A DNA stretch of 15,921 bases from Desulfobacteraceae bacterium (GTDB lineage: Bacteria > Desulfobacterota > Desulfobacteria > Desulfobacterales > UBA11574), in the NCBI GenBank assembly GCA_029857875.1, contig JAOUGB010000012.1, forward strand, positions 1-15,921, in the 5' to 3' direction. Position 1 is the first letter of the stretch. Each line of letters opens with the position of its first letter. The position numbers and the translations under genes are program-made. Positions 1 to 6,470 of this stretch are shown in pieces. The notes below the pieces were generated by a model, which was given only the letters and a program-made list of their open reading frames with translations, ran no database searches and was not told the DNA's origin.

Positions 1-2
1 AA

Positions 3-227
3 ATTGATATCGTCATTATGGACATTATCATGCCGGAGATGGGAGGTGGGGAGCTCTATGACAAACTGAAAGAGATCAATCCTGACGTAAAGGTTCTTCT
101 TTCAAGCGGGTATGACATCAAAGGCTTGGCAAGTAAAATATTGTCTCGCGGATGTAATGGATTCATCCAGAAACCATACGAAATTAAAGATCTGTCACAA
201 AAAATAAGGGAAATTTTAGAGAAATAA
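3..227 (+). CDS. Response regulator receiver domain, C-terminal part (5' end outside window)
   Basis: The reading frame is open from base 3 to a TAA at 225-227 and has no start here, so this is the last 74 residues of a longer protein. Seen directly: the phospho-acceptor segment VIMDIIMPEMGG with the likely phosphorylated Asp at visible residue 7, then LLSSGY (the switch Ser/Thr region), then IQKPY with the conserved Lys-Pro of receiver domains, then a final helix. These are the beta3, beta4 and beta5 landmarks of a CheY-like fold. The protein ends right after the receiver, with no output domain. It is therefore either a stand-alone or C-terminal receiver, and the LSSGYD...GFIQKPY wording is typical of receivers ending hybrid sensor kinases (inference). 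It converges on hypB with only five bases between the two stop codons. Confidence 0.88.
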   Translation: MDIVIMDIIMPEMGGGELYDKLKEINPDVKVLLSSGYDIKGLASKILSRGCNGFIQKPYEIKDLSQKIREILEK

Positions 228-232
228 TGTTC

Positions 233-1009
233 CTATTTCCTACCATGAAGTTTTTGCTTCAGCCATTCGATCCAGGAATCAAGGCCCTCTTCTGTCTTTG
301 CGGATATTTCAAAAATCGGCATTTGGGGATTGACCTGAAGGATATTTTGAACTGCTGCTTCTCTGTCATAATCAAGATACGGCAGCAAATCGATTTTATT
401 GAGTAAAGCCGCATCACATACGCGAAACATCAGTGGATATTTCAAAGGTTTGTCTTCTCCTTCGGTGACGCTCAGAACAACGATCCGCAAATTCTCACCC
501 ACATCAAACTCGGCAGGACAAACCAAATTCCCAAGATTTTCTATAATTAAAAGATCAATCTCATCCAGGTTAAAGTTATCTGCCGCTGTTTTAATCACAT
601 GGGCTGCCAGGTGACAGTCTCCCCCGAATGCATCTGTGTTGACCTGCACAACAGGTGCACCGAAACCGGCAAGCCGGTCAGCGTCATTTGATGTGCAAAT
701 ATCTCCGACAATAACGGCGCATCTGATTTTTGGCGTAATATGAGACAATGTCTTTACGAGGATAGCGGTTTTCCCGGATCCCGGTGAACTCATGACGTTG
801 ATGACAAAAACGCCTTTTTCCCGAAACAGTTTACGATTCTGATGCGCGATGGTATCATTAACATCCAAAACCCTACGAACAATTTTTATTTCTCTGGTGT
901 CTGTGTTCTTGCCGCCCATTGAACCGCCGCCGCCGCTATGAGAATGATGAGTTTTTTGGAGATCCTTGTGATGAAAATATCTTTGATTTTTATACATAAA
1001 TGCCAGCAT
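233..1009 (-). CDS. hypB: HypB, hydrogenase/nickel-enzyme maturation GTPase
   Basis: SIMIBI-class GTPase that, with HypA, delivers nickel to [NiFe]-hydrogenase and sometimes other nickel enzymes in the cytoplasm. Seen directly (numbered from the proposed start): a His-rich N-terminal stretch with five His within about 13 residues followed by a GGGGS run, the P-loop SSPGSGKT at about 74-81, GDICTSNDADR, the conserved metal-site Cys-His in GGDCHLA, the Cys in NLVCPAE, and NKIDLL as the guanine-specificity motif. The classical N-terminal CxxCxC high-affinity nickel motif is absent. Start choice: the ATG at 1009 has AAGG nine bases upstream and begins one base after the hypA stop. The frame also allows ATG at 1030 and 1018 (overlapping hypA) and at 997. 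The family assignment is certain; the start is likely but not proven. It is translationally close to hypA. Confidence 0.93.
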   Translation of the reverse strand: MLAFMYKNQRYFHHKDLQKTHHSHSGGGGSMGGKNTDTREIKIVRRVLDVNDTIAHQNRKLFREKGVFVINVMSSPGSGKTAILVKTLSHITPKIRCAVIVGDICTSNDADRLAGFGAPVVQVNTDAFGGDCHLAAHVIKTAADNFNLDEIDLLIIENLGNLVCPAEFDVGENLRIVVLSVTEGEDKPLKYPLMFRVCDAALLNKIDLLPYLDYDREAAVQNILQVNPQMPIFEISAKTEEGLDSWIEWLKQKLHGRK

Positions 1010-1010
1010 C

Positions 1011-1367
1011 TTATGCATCCTTGTCGACAACTTCGATGGAGGTGATATCCAGTTCCCGGCCCGACAGCATCTTTACGGAGCCGCCGTTACAGCGGCGGCA
1101 TATAAAAACAGGTTCATGTACAACCCATTCAATATTACAATTTTCACATCTGATTTTTACCGGAATTTGCTCTATGTTGAGATCCGCATCACAAAGAGGG
1201 GTATCCTGAGCTGCAATTTGAAAACAAAAATGAAGACTTTCGGGGACTACCGCCGCCAGTTTTCCGACCTTTAGATTGACCCTTTTAACCTGTGCATTTT
1301 TCAAATCAGCAGGTATGGATGCAACTGCAATCTCAATGATCTGCATCGCAATACCCATTTCATGCAT
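1011..1367 (-). CDS. hypA: HypA, nickel metallochaperone for hydrogenase maturation
   Basis: Small nickel-binding partner of HypB (118 residues, the usual family length). Seen directly: the N-terminal Met-His-Glu that forms the nickel site with His2, and a zinc-ribbon with Cys74, Cys77, Cys90 and Cys93 (CENC and CRRC pairs). The ATG at 1367 is fixed by the need for MHE at the extreme N-terminus; a second in-frame Met four codons later would remove the metal site. Its stop is next to the hypB start, so the two are co-translated. No hypC, hypD, hypE or hypF and no hydrogenase subunit is visible in this window. The client could be a hydrogenase or a nickel enzyme such as CO dehydrogenase encoded elsewhere (inference). 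Confidence 0.95.
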   Translation of the reverse strand: MHEMGIAMQIIEIAVASIPADLKNAQVKRVNLKVGKLAAVVPESLHFCFQIAAQDTPLCDADLNIEQIPVKIRCENCNIEWVVHEPVFICRRCNGGSVKMLSGRELDITSIEVVDKDA

Positions 1368-1387
1368 TAATATTGTCCATCCATAAA

Positions 1388-1416
1388 TGTATATTGATTA
1401 CATATTAAGTTTCCAA
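1388..1416 (-). promoter_or_regulatory. Possible sigma70-type promoter for hypAB
   Basis: Read on the minus strand, TTGGAA (1416-1411) and TATACA (1393-1388) are separated by exactly 17 bases, each matching four of six consensus positions. The start of transcription would fall near 1381, giving a short leader of about 14 bases before hypA. This is a pattern match only; hypAB could equally be reached by read-through from sucD. Confidence 0.35.
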
Positions 1417-1456
1417 TGCAGAAATTAGCAATTTTTCGCAAGGTCAAGGAAATCAA

Positions 1457-1527
1457 GGAATTACACGGAGGTGTACAAGTGGTACGCCGCACAAGTAATT
1501 CCGCAGATTGACGCAGAGATTGCGGAA
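1457..1527. repeat. Two overlapping inverted repeats between sucD and hypA
   Basis: The first structure pairs GGAATTAC (1457-1464) with GTAATTCC (1495-1502) and, inside it, GGTGTAC (1470-1476) with GTACGCC (1482-1488, one G-T pair) around a five-base loop. The second pairs TTCCGCA (1499-1505) with TGCGGAA (1521-1527). The two share bases 1499-1502, so they cannot both form at once. No clear run of T follows on the minus strand, so a classical terminator for sucD is not well supported. The wording of the second hairpin resembles dispersed CGCAGATT-type repeats seen in many genomes (recollection, not tested). Confidence 0.6.
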
Positions 1528-1549
1528 AAGGGCTATTTCTGGATGGAAA

Positions 1550-2422
1550 CTAATTAAAAACCTCTGCGCACAGCTCCCCAAGCATACCAAGATTCTCACA
1601 GATATGAATACCTGCCGCCTTCATGGCATCAATTTTCCCCAGGGCGGTACCGCTGCTGCCGCTGATGATTGCGCCTGCATGACCCATGCGCCGCCCCGGA
1701 GGTGCAGTCAGGCCTGCAATAAACCCGACCACTGGTTTTGTAACATTCTTTGTTATAAATTCAGATGCTTGTTCCTCGGCAGTTCCACCGATCTCTCCAA
1801 CCATCACAATTCCTGTGGTATCGGAATCTTTTTCAAAAGCTTCCAGGCAGTCAATGAAGTTGGTGCCGTTTACAGGGTCTCCGCCAATACCGATGCAGGT
1901 GGTCTGCCCGATGCCCTGGAGGGTTAGCTGATGAACCACCTCGTAGGTGAGGGTCCCTGATCTTGATACAACCCCGATGGGCCCGCCGGATTTGTGAATC
2001 GGGCCCGGCATGATACCGATCTTGCACTCACCCGGCGTAATGATCCCCGGACAGTTCGGGCCGATGAGACGGGACTTGGAACCCTTAAGATAATTTTTAA
2101 CTTTTACCATATCCATCACCGGAATACCTTCTGTGATGGCAACGATGAAATCGACCCCTGCATCTGTGGCCTCCATAATAGCATCGGCTGCAAATGCCGG
2201 TGGAACAAAAACCATGCTGCAGTTTGCCCCTGTCTGCTCCACGGCATCTTTAACGGTATTGAACACCGGAACGTCATCCATCTTTTGTCCGCCTTTGCCC
2301 GGTGTTACTCCGGCAACCACATTCGTTCCATAATCGATACACTGCCGTGCATGAAACTGTCCCTCTTTTCCGGTTATGCCCTGAACCACTAAGCGTGTGT
2401 TCTTGTCAACAAATATGCTCAT
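1550..2422 (-). CDS. sucD: Succinyl-CoA synthetase alpha subunit
   Basis: Alpha subunit of the ADP/GDP-forming succinate-CoA ligase; it binds CoA and carries the phosphohistidine. Seen directly: the N-terminal CoA-binding Rossmann domain ([13 protein letters not shown]), [16 protein letters not shown], and the active-site loop [10 protein letters not shown] with His248 as the phosphorylated residue. Length is 290 residues, normal for the family. The ATG at 2422 has GAGGA eight bases upstream. It follows sucC on the same strand after a 327-base gap filled by a repeat element. In this cluster it would run toward succinate with formation of ATP or GTP, the substrate-level phosphorylation step of propionate oxidation; nucleotide preference cannot be read from the sequence. 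Confidence 0.96.
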   Translation of the reverse strand: MSIFVDKNTRLVVQGITGKEGQFHARQCIDYGTNVVAGVTPGKGGQKMDDVPVFNTVKDAVEQTGANCSMVFVPPAFAADAIMEATDAGVDFIVAITEGIPVMDMVKVKNYLKGSKSRLIGPNCPGIITPGECKIGIMPGPIHKSGGPIGVVSRSGTLTYEVVHQLTLQGIGQTTCIGIGGDPVNGTNFIDCLEAFEKDSDTTGIVMVGEIGGTAEEQASEFITKNVTKPVVGFIAGLTAPPGRRMGHAGAIISGSSGTALGKIDAMKAAGIHICENLGMLGELCAEVFN

Positions 2423-2514
2423 TCTTCATTCCTCAACTTTTATTTTTTCATTGAAAACCTGGTCCTCCAGCTCAGATCAGAGATAGATGGATCTGCCTGA
2501 AAAATCGCTAATAG

Positions 2515-2680
2515 AGTGTGAAGTGAACTAAAGTTTAAAGTGAGCTAAAGTTAAGGAATTCTGCCAATTATATTTTAATGACAGCGCGTTAGCGCTACCT
2601 CAACTTTAGGCACTTTAGATCATTTCAAACTTTAGGCACTTGTAATAGGCACTTTAGATCACTTTAGGCACTTTTAACTT
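2515..2680. repeat. Intergenic repeat element with TAGGCACTT units and a central hairpin (sucC-sucD gap)
   Basis: This occupies most of the only gene-free stretch longer than 300 bases (2423-2749). The right half has four AGGCACT units starting at 2608, 2634, 2647 and 2666, two of them extended to CACTTTAGATCA (2611 and 2650). The left half (2521-2552) carries the same words in inverse orientation (for example AACTAAAGT and GAGCTAAAGTT). Between them lies a perfect hairpin, AGCGC-GTTA-GCGCT, at 2583-2596. There is no open frame with coding character here. The layout is that of a short non-coding dispersed element or decayed MITE-like repeat; copy number elsewhere is unknown. The rest of the gap (2423-2514 and 2681-2749) holds the sucD ribosome binding site and nothing else I recognise. 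Confidence 0.6.
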
Positions 2681-2749
2681 GTCCGGCTTTAACTAAAACA
2701 GCCTCTTTCAGGGGGGCAAGAGAAAGCCTTTTCCTATGGACTAGGATTT

Positions 2750-3916
2750 TTACTTATCCGCAACAAACTGTGCGACTTTCTGTGCCGCATCTTTCATATC
2801 GGCAGCGGTAATCAGATTGAGCCCGGAATCGGCCAGAATCTTTCGCCCCTCTTCCACATTGGTCCCTTCCATCCGCACCACCACAGGAACACTGATTCCG
2901 GTTTTTTTAGCCGCACTGACAACGCCTTTTGCCAGCACGTCGCAGCGCAAAATCCCGCCAAAAATATTGATCAGAATTCCTTTGACATTTTTATCACTGA
3001 GCATGATTCGAAAGCCGTTCTCAACCATCTCAGCACTGGCCCCGCCCCCCACATCGAGGAAGTTGGCCGGTTCTGCACCGGCAAGCTTGATGATGTCCAT
3101 GGTCGCCATGGCCAGGCCTGCGCCATTGACCATATTGCCGACATTGCCGTCCAGTTTTATGTAGTTGAGATTAAATTTGGATGCTTCGACCTCAAGAGGA
3201 TCTTCCTCGTCGATGTCACGGTATTCAAGAATATCTTTATGGCGATAGAGCGCATTGTCGTCAAAGTCGACTTTGGCATCCAGTGCTATCACCGTCTCCT
3301 CCGCTGTGATGACAAGGGGATTGATCTCCACAAGCGAACAGTCATAATCCATAAACAGCCGGTACAGACTTGAAAGCATTGAAACAAACGGTTTCATGAC
3401 TGCCGTCGCCATATTCAGACCAAAAGCAACCTGCCGGCAGTGATACGGCTGAATTCCCATAAGGGGATCTATGTACACCTTGATGATCTTTTCAGGAGTG
3501 GCGGATGCCACCTCTTCGATATCCATGCCACCGGCCTCACTGGCCATGATAACAACCTTCGCCGTTGCCCTGTCCGGAATGATACTCAGGTACAATTCCT
3601 TCGCGATGTTGAGTCCCTGTTCCACCAGTACTTTCCTGACGATCCTTCCTTCCGGACCGGTCTGGTGGGTCACCAGATTCATTCCGATGATATCGCCGGC
3701 AATGGTCGTCACTTCATCCATAGATTCTGCAAGTTTGACCCCACCGCCTTTGCCCCGACCGCCGGCATGAATCTGGGCTTTGACAACAACCGGAAACTGA
3801 TTCAAATCTTCGGCAATTTCCCTGGCCTCATCCGGGTTGAAAGCAACGCCCCCTTTTGGAATAGGGATGTTGTATTTTTTGAACAGGTCTTTTGCCTGAT
3901 ATTCGTGGATCTTCAT
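2750..3916 (-). CDS. sucC: Succinyl-CoA synthetase beta subunit
   Basis: ATP-grasp subunit that binds the nucleotide and succinate and transfers phosphate to SucD. Seen directly: N-terminal [12 protein letters not shown], the nucleotide-binding segment [19 protein letters not shown] (Lys46 and the 53-60 Gly-rich loop), the Mg ligands in VEINPL (Glu197, Asn199), Asp213 in [14 protein letters not shown], and the C-terminal ligase domain with [11 protein letters not shown] and [11 protein letters not shown]. At 388 residues it matches the Escherichia coli protein in length and residue numbering. Start: the frame is open up to 4018, but MKIHEYQ at 3916 is the family start and has AAGGGGAG ten bases upstream. 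The 34 extra codons would translate the heptad repeat and are rejected. It lies 103 bases downstream of the biotin protein gene. Confidence 0.96.
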   Translation of the reverse strand: MKIHEYQAKDLFKKYNIPIPKGGVAFNPDEAREIAEDLNQFPVVVKAQIHAGGRGKGGGVKLAESMDEVTTIAGDIIGMNLVTHQTGPEGRIVRKVLVEQGLNIAKELYLSIIPDRATAKVVIMASEAGGMDIEEVASATPEKIIKVYIDPLMGIQPYHCRQVAFGLNMATAVMKPFVSMLSSLYRLFMDYDCSLVEINPLVITAEETVIALDAKVDFDDNALYRHKDILEYRDIDEEDPLEVEASKFNLNYIKLDGNVGNMVNGAGLAMATMDIIKLAGAEPANFLDVGGGASAEMVENGFRIMLSDKNVKGILINIFGGILRCDVLAKGVVSAAKKTGISVPVVVRMEGTNVEEGRKILADSGLNLITAADMKDAAQKVAQFVADK

Positions 3917-3937
3917 TAATCCAATTCTCCCCTTTAT

Positions 3938-3965
3938 GATTGATGATTGACGATTGATGATTGAA
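3938..3965. repeat. Four tandem GATTGAY heptads in the sucC leader
   Basis: Seen directly: GATTGAT, GATTGAC, GATTGAT and GATTGAA follow each other without gaps, ending two bases from the sucC Shine-Dalgarno region on the minus strand. A decayed copy of the same series sits at the matching place before mce (12291-12311). Confidence 0.75.
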
Positions 3966-4019
3966 AAAATCTCATTGGAGCGATTCAAAAAATAAAAACG
4001 TCCTGACCGCTCAATCATT

Positions 4020-6092
4020 TCATCCGATCACGCACAGCACATCGTCCTTGGCCACGGAATCTCCGCTGGAAAAGTTAATGGCCTTAACGGCACCTCCCGC
4101 AGGGGCGGCAAGGGCATTTTCCATCTTCATGGCCTCCAGGATGACCACCGTCTCCCCTTTGTTTACTGCATCCCCAACCTGTTTGAGATATTTAACGATC
4201 ATACCGGGCATCGGCGCTTTCAACGGCGTGCCTTCAACACCGGCAGGCGTCGGCGCAGCGGCTTTCGGCTTGGGTGGGGCCGGTGCCGGTTCAGCAGGCG
4301 CAGCAGGTTTGGGCGGCGCAGGAGCTGCGGGTTTGGGCGGCGCAGGAGCTGCAGGTTTGGGTGCTGCCGGCGCGGCAACAGGGGCGGCAGGTGCCGGCGC
4401 TGAAAGCGGTACTCCGGCGGGCAATTGTTGCACATAGCTGATAATCGGCGACCCACCGGGTTCTTCCACACCAACTTCAAAATATTCGTTATCCACAAAC
4501 ACATTAAATGTTCGAATGGCATCGGTTTTTGGCGGCGCTTTCTTTTCCACTTTTCGGACCAGCTTACCCAGTTTGGCCAGCTTCACCAGCTCCTCCTCGT
4601 TTTTAATCTCTTCCAGGGTTCGAGGCTTGACTTCGATTGGTGGATCTTCCTTGCCGTATTTCCATTTCAAAAACCGCTTGCCGGTTATGGGATAAAGTGC
4701 ATAGGTCAGAACATCATCCAGGTCTTGGGCAAGGCCTTCGGTATCGCTTTTAGCCTGTTCAAGCTCCGGTTCCAAGACCTCGGCCGGCCTGCAGGTGATC
4801 GGTTTCTCCCCCCTTGGATATCCTGCAAGTGCTTTCTTTTGAACATCCGGATCAATGGGAATGGCCGTTTTGCCATATAAGCCGTAGCACAGATCTTTAA
4901 CCTGACCGGTAATCATCTTATATCGCTCATTTTCATCGTCAAAAAGAACGTTGTTGACGGTCTGTATCCCCACGATCTGACTGGTGGGCGTTACCAGCGG
5001 AATCTGTCCAAGTTCTTTTCTGACTCTCGGGAGTTCCTTGTAAACCTCATCAATCTTGTGCAAAGCATCCATTTCTCTTAGCTGGTTGACGAGATTTGAA
5101 AGCATCCCTCCCGGTGTCTGGTGTAACAACACACTGATATCTATGATCGACACCTTGGAATCGTCCAGCAGATGCTTGTATTTGGGCATGACTTTCTTTT
5201 CAAATATTTCGTTGATCTCCGCAAGTTGCTTAATATCGAATCCGGTGTCCCGGTTGGTCCCTATAAGTGTCATCACAAGCGGTTCAATGGCAGCATGTGA
5301 CGTTCGATAGGCATACGGTGACATGCAGGTATCAATGATATCCACACCGGCCTCAATCGCCTTCAAATGGCTCATGGGTGACATTCCGGAAGTGAAGTGG
5401 CTGTGCAGGTGTATAGGAGCCTTCACCGCTGCTTTTAACGCCTTGACAACTGCATAGGCGTCATAGGGAGCAATAAGGCCCGCCATATCCTTGAGACAGA
5501 TACTGTCAGCGCCCATGGCCTCTAAGTCCTTGGCCTTGCTGACATAATAGTCAATGTTGTATACTTCGCCGCCCATCCGCGGTTCGGTCATGGTATAACA
5601 GATACAGCCCTGAAAATGCTTCCCATATTCTTTAATCACCTTGACCACCGTTTCAAAGTTGCGGTAATCATTCAAGGCATCAAATGTTCTGAAGACATCC
5701 ATTCCGTTTTCAGCCGCCCGTTCCACAAAAGCCTCGGCAACATCATCGGCATAATTCCTGTAACCAACAAGATTTTGTGCTCTGAGCAGCATGGAAAAAG
5801 GTGTCTTTGTCATGTACCGCTTTAAGGTGCGAATCCGCTCCCACGGATCTTCATTTAAAAAACGATGCATGGTATCAAAAGTGGCGCCACCCCATGTTTC
5901 AACGGCCCAAAACCCGACCTCGTCCATCTTTTCGGCAACCGGAATCATATCTTCGGTTCTCCCCCGGGTGGCAAACAAGGATTGGTGTCCGTCCCGCAGG
6001 GTCAGGTCTTGTATCTTAACGGGATTTTCAGCCGCAGGCCTCTCCTTGCTGTAATCCATGTTAGTTATTTTCACCTGGTTGTGATCACTCAT
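4020..6092 (-). CDS. oadA: Biotin-dependent carboxyltransferase with fused biotin carrier (OadA/PycB type; probable transcarboxylase 5S+1.3S)
   Basis: Moves a carboxyl group between enzyme-bound biotin and pyruvate/oxaloacetate. Domains in order: HMGL-like carboxyltransferase barrel, about 25-300, with TLRDGHQS (Asp34), the carboxylated lysine in LKDMAG (Lys201) and metal-binding HLHSH (His228, His230); the conserved PYC/OADA domain to about 500; a Pro/Ala/Lys-rich flexible linker, about 560-620; and a C-terminal biotinyl domain with EAMKMEN (biotin on Lys656). At 690 residues it is longer than a typical OadA, partly because of the linker. The ATG at 6092 has a good ribosome site (AGAGGAGA). 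It follows the small epsilon-like gene and precedes sucC. The same architecture is found in oxaloacetate decarboxylase alpha and pyruvate carboxylase subunit B. The neighbouring MmdA-type gene, and the lack of a biotin carboxylase or membrane beta subunit, favour methylmalonyl-CoA:pyruvate transcarboxylase (inference). Confidence 0.93.
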   Translation of the reverse strand: MSDHNQVKITNMDYSKERPAAENPVKIQDLTLRDGHQSLFATRGRTEDMIPVAEKMDEVGFWAVETWGGATFDTMHRFLNEDPWERIRTLKRYMTKTPFSMLLRAQNLVGYRNYADDVAEAFVERAAENGMDVFRTFDALNDYRNFETVVKVIKEYGKHFQGCICYTMTEPRMGGEVYNIDYYVSKAKDLEAMGADSICLKDMAGLIAPYDAYAVVKALKAAVKAPIHLHSHFTSGMSPMSHLKAIEAGVDIIDTCMSPYAYRTSHAAIEPLVMTLIGTNRDTGFDIKQLAEINEIFEKKVMPKYKHLLDDSKVSIIDISVLLHQTPGGMLSNLVNQLREMDALHKIDEVYKELPRVRKELGQIPLVTPTSQIVGIQTVNNVLFDDENERYKMITGQVKDLCYGLYGKTAIPIDPDVQKKALAGYPRGEKPITCRPAEVLEPELEQAKSDTEGLAQDLDDVLTYALYPITGKRFLKWKYGKEDPPIEVKPRTLEEIKNEEELVKLAKLGKLVRKVEKKAPPKTDAIRTFNVFVDNEYFEVGVEEPGGSPIISYVQQLPAGVPLSAPAPAAPVAAPAAPKPAAPAPPKPAAPAPPKPAAPAEPAPAPPKPKAAAPTPAGVEGTPLKAPMPGMIVKYLKQVGDAVNKGETVVILEAMKMENALAAPAGGAVKAINFSSGDSVAKDDVLCVIG
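4306..4361. repeat. 24-base tandem repeat inside the Pro/Ala linker of the biotin protein
   Basis: Two units of 24 bases (4306-4329 and 4330-4353) differ only at their last base, and a third begins at 4354 and fades after eight bases. On the coding strand they encode repeats of the form PAAPAPPK. Because the unit is a multiple of three, gain or loss would change linker length without a frameshift. Confidence 0.85.
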
Positions 6093-6137
6093 CTTAAAGT
6101 TCTCCTCTTATGAATATTTGTTCTTCCAAATTTAAAG

Positions 6138-6175
6138 GCGGCAAAGCCGCGTTATATGAAATCGTTAAACGATTT
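6138..6175. repeat. Two adjacent hairpins between the epsilon-like gene and the biotin protein gene
   Basis: GCGGC-AAA-GCCGC at 6138-6150 and the 17-base palindrome AAATCGTT-A-AACGATTT at 6159-6175, which overlaps the stop codon of the upstream small gene. On the minus strand the GC-rich hairpin is followed by CTTTAAATTT, a weak T-rich tail. It could trim or attenuate the message between the two genes, but this is not demonstrated. Confidence 0.45.
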
Positions 6176-6390
6176 TATTTAAAGGTTCTCATTTGTATCA
6201 AGTTGCGCATCTGCATCTGAGCCTGTCGGCCGCTCATCCCCCATAGTTTCACCGGCGCTGAAGTATAGGGAGCCGGTGCCGGCGCAACCGAAGGTGCGGC
6301 CATAGATTGAATACAAATCGCCTCTTCTTCCGTCATGATGTAGTTCAGCACTGCAGCGGATGCTGCTGCTGCTTTCTTATTGTTTTCCAT
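6175..6390 (-). CDS. Small (71-residue) protein like the epsilon/delta-C-terminal subunit of biotin-dependent decarboxylases
   Basis: Seen directly: an N-terminal helix-like part rich in Ala and Glu (AAAASAAVLNYIMTEEEA), a short Pro/Ala linker (residues 32-46), and a C-terminal segment KLWGMSGRQAQMQMR. There is no transmembrane segment or signal peptide. From memory of the family, the C-terminal part of MmdD and the small MmdE of Veillonella methylmalonyl-CoA decarboxylase have the same order: an Ala-rich helix, a linker, and a Trp-x-x-x-Gly-Arg tail that holds the carboxyltransferase complex together. The TGGTGA upstream of the ATG at 6390 is a reasonable ribosome site. The gene lies exactly between the two carboxyltransferase genes, which supports an assembly or linker role in that complex. 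The homology is weak by eye, so the function remains an inference. Confidence 0.72.
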   Translation of the reverse strand: MENNKKAAAASAAVLNYIMTEEEAICIQSMAAPSVAPAPAPYTSAPVKLWGMSGRQAQMQMRNLIQMRTFK

Positions 6391-6408
6391 CGTTTCACCA
6401 TTTACAAC

Positions 6409-6467
6409 GGTTATAGGTTATGGGTTTTTGAAAATGTCCTATTACCTCTTACCTATCACCTATTACC
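6409..6467. repeat. Palindromic repeat, copy 1 (between MmdA-type gene and epsilon-like gene)
   Basis: Left arm GGTTATAGGTTATGGGT (6409-6425) and right arm ACCTATCACCTATTACC (6451-6467) are complementary at 14 of 17 positions around a 25-base loop. The same words form a better hairpin at 14777-14822. It fills the space between the stop of the MmdA-type gene and the start of the small gene. Confidence 0.7.
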
Positions 6468-6470
6468 TAA

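Noticed and set aside
2602..2675. CRISPR array
   Set aside because: The repeated words are short, irregularly spaced (26, 13 and 19 bases) and have no distinct spacers or cas genes nearby.
2700..2735. Rho-independent terminator after sucC
   Set aside because: Only a five-base stem (CTCTT/AAGAG) can be drawn and no T-run follows on the minus strand.
3917..4018. N-terminal extension of sucC by 34 codons
   Set aside because: The extension translates the heptad repeat and spacer, while MKIHEYQ at 3916 matches the family start and has a strong ribosome site.
3961..4019. Terminator after the biotin protein gene
   Set aside because: GAGCG and CGCTC can pair, but the loop would be about 25 bases and the T-run lies inside the loop, not after the stem.
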